Shown: piece by piece, positions 4,573-5,652 of the stretch
Numbering within the stretch: the first letter of the stretch is position 1
Layout of the letters: each line of letters starts with the position of its first letter
NCBI RefSeq assembly: GCF_004138495.1
Contig: NZ_ML142852.1
Coordinates: 490,175-495,826, forward strand
From: Phytoactinopolyspora endophytica
Lineage (GTDB): Bacteria > Actinomycetota > Actinomycetes > Jiangellales > Jiangellaceae
Direction: 5' to 3'
Length of the DNA: 5,652 nucleotides
Translations under genes and position numbers: made by a program
Notes under the pieces: generated by a model
Told to the model about the DNA's origin: nothing
Seen by the model: the letters and a program-made list of their open reading frames with translations, nothing else
Database searches by the model: none

Positions 4573-5652
4573 ATGAGCACGCACCTGATGGCCGACCCCG
4601 CCGCCTCCGGCACCGCTGTGTTCCCTGCAGACCCCGGCTGGCTGTCCCTGTCCGCCGCCATGACCGCCGAGGTCCCCGCGATCGCCGACCGCGACGACCT
4701 CATGGTCACCATCGCTCCCGGGGCGGGACACGGCGCCCCGGCGTGCTTCCTGCCCGCCCGCGCCATGATCGAAGTCGACGGCGCCTACCTGCACCCGGTC
4801 GACCCCGCCACAGCCAAACCGCACCTGACCAGCGACCGAGCACGCTACGCCCCCTCCTGGGGCGCGCTGACCCACGAATGCGCACACAGCAAACACAGCG
4901 TCTGGACACCCCCGCCTGGCGCCGACGAGGCCATAGTGGATGCTGCGCTGCTGCTGGAAGAAGCCCGGATCGAACGCGCACACATCCGCCGCCGCCCCGC
5001 CGACCGGCACTGGCTACGCGCATGCGTGAAAAACATCGTCGCCACCGACCTGAAACTGGCCGACCCCACCACCGCGCCCCAGATGAGCACTCACGACGCC
5101 GCCCGCACGGCCGCGCTCCTGCTGGCCCGCCGCGACGGCGGCATCCTCACCCGAGCTGAAACCGCCCCCGTCGCCAGCACTGTCGACACCGTGCTCGGCA
5201 CCGACAAGCTCATCAAGCTGCGTGCGGTATGGCGGAAAGCCTTCCGCGCCGCCGACGACGACGCCGACACCATGCTCGCACTCGGTCGCCGCTGGTGCGA
5301 CATCCTCGGACCCCCACCGGACCCCGCCATCACGAACACCCCGCCGACCACGACGGGCACCCCGGCGCCGCCATCGCCGCTGGCAACGTCGATCCGCGAC
5401 ACTCTCGGCAAGGTCGCCCGAGCGGTGAGCCGCGCCAACGCTAAACTGCCGCCCGACCCCGCCACGGTCGCGGCGAAGGCCAAGGCGGACGCCGACGCCG
5501 CCACCAAACGCGCCGCCGACGCCGCCCGTAGCGTGTTCGCCATCAGCGGCCCACGCCACGGAGACACCGCCGTCACCGGAACGCGCGCACCCACCAGCGC
5601 CGAACGTGGCGCCGCCCGGGTGCTGGCGCGCGCGTTGAGCACCGCCGCAGCC
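4573..5652 (+). CDS. HExxH metallopeptidase-like protein, likely vWA-associated, C-terminus beyond window
   Basis: 360 codons are open from the ATG at 4573 to the window edge. AAGGAG 8 nt upstream supports the start. WGALTHECAHSKHSVW (residues 96-111) contains an HExxH zinc site with His101, Glu102 and His105. LLLEEARIERAH (126-137) may supply the third ligand through Glu129, Glu130 or Glu134. The following RRRPADRHWLRA matches my memory of actinobacterial vWA-domain proteins that carry a metallopeptidase-like region and sit beside MoxR ATPases. Residues 247-270 are a Pro/Thr linker, and 297-320 an Ala/Lys/Asp-rich stretch likely to be helical or coiled-coil. There is no signal peptide or membrane segment, so it should be cytoplasmic. 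A C-terminal vWA domain with a MIDAS motif is expected but lies outside the window. It is co-transcribed with the ATPase (35-nt gap), which probably remodels or activates it. Whether it cleaves protein is unknown. Confidence 0.8.
   Translation, partial: MSTHLMADPAASGTAVFPADPGWLSLSAAMTAEVPAIADRDDLMVTIAPGAGHGAPACFLPARAMIEVDGAYLHPVDPATAKPHLTSDRARYAPSWGALTHECAHSKHSVWTPPPGADEAIVDAALLLEEARIERAHIRRRPADRHWLRACVKNIVATDLKLADPTTAPQMSTHDAARTAALLLARRDGGILTRAETAPVASTVDTVLGTDKLIKLRAVWRKAFRAADDDADTMLALGRRWCDILGPPPDPAITNTPPTTTGTPAPPSPLATSIRDTLGKVARAVSRANAKLPPDPATVAAKAKADADAATKRAADAARSVFAISGPRHGDTAVTGTRAPTSAERGAARVLARALSTAAA

Noticed and set aside
5014..5642. Antisense frames opposite the metallopeptidase-like gene
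   Set aside because: They arise from the strong GC bias at third codon positions, while the plus-strand frame has a ribosome binding site and an HExxH motif.

Overview
The window looks like accessory DNA from a high-GC actinobacterium. Supporting this are the GC-rich third codon positions, the GTG starts, probable leaderless genes, and VapBC families of the kind common in Mycobacteriales, Pseudonocardiales and Frankiales. I cannot name the genus, or tell plasmid from chromosomal island. The mix of toxin-antitoxin genes, small DNA-binding proteins, a decayed gene pair, repeats and poorly characterised proteins suggests a mobile or variable region.

Left part (1-1199) is a minus-strand cluster, in transcription order: a protein with two winged-helix domains (606-1199), a small DUF4926-like protein (331-552), and an XRE-type helix-turn-helix regulator cut off by the left edge (1-180). 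A related leader of about 60 bp occurs twice, upstream of the first gene and upstream of the XRE gene. It includes a palindromic core GCCTnCGnAGGC.

Middle part (1400-2603) is plus strand: a broken vapBC pair (start codon lost, in-frame TGA in vapB, vapC cut after about 34 recognisable residues) followed directly by an intact FitA/VapB-VapC pair. The intact pair has a promoter placed for leaderless translation and all four PIN-domain acidic residues. A 14-bp perfect palindrome lies upstream of the broken pair and looks like its old operator. From 2604 to 3097 I see no convincing gene, only a cluster of GGATCCGAT repeats and one hairpin.

Right part (3098-5652) is the most interesting. A 53-aa ribbon-helix-helix protein (minus strand) is divergent from a plus-strand operon. 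That operon encodes a MoxR/AAA_5-type ATPase with an N-terminal winged helix (3368-4537), then a protein with an HECAH zinc-metallopeptidase motif that runs off the right edge (4573-5652). The two divergent promoters share a perfect 12-bp inverted repeat, TTGTAGGTACAG, one arm at each start. This makes the ribbon-helix-helix protein a good candidate repressor of both.

The link between the two halves is that the second winged-helix domain of the 606-1199 protein and the N-terminal domain of the ATPase are clear homologues (about 31 of 64 aligned positions identical by hand alignment). My working hypothesis is one regulated module: a DNA-binding AAA+ ATPase with a metallopeptidase/vWA-type partner, a stand-alone protein carrying the same DNA-binding domain, and an RHH repressor, maintained beside a VapBC addiction pair. 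The function of this module is unknown.
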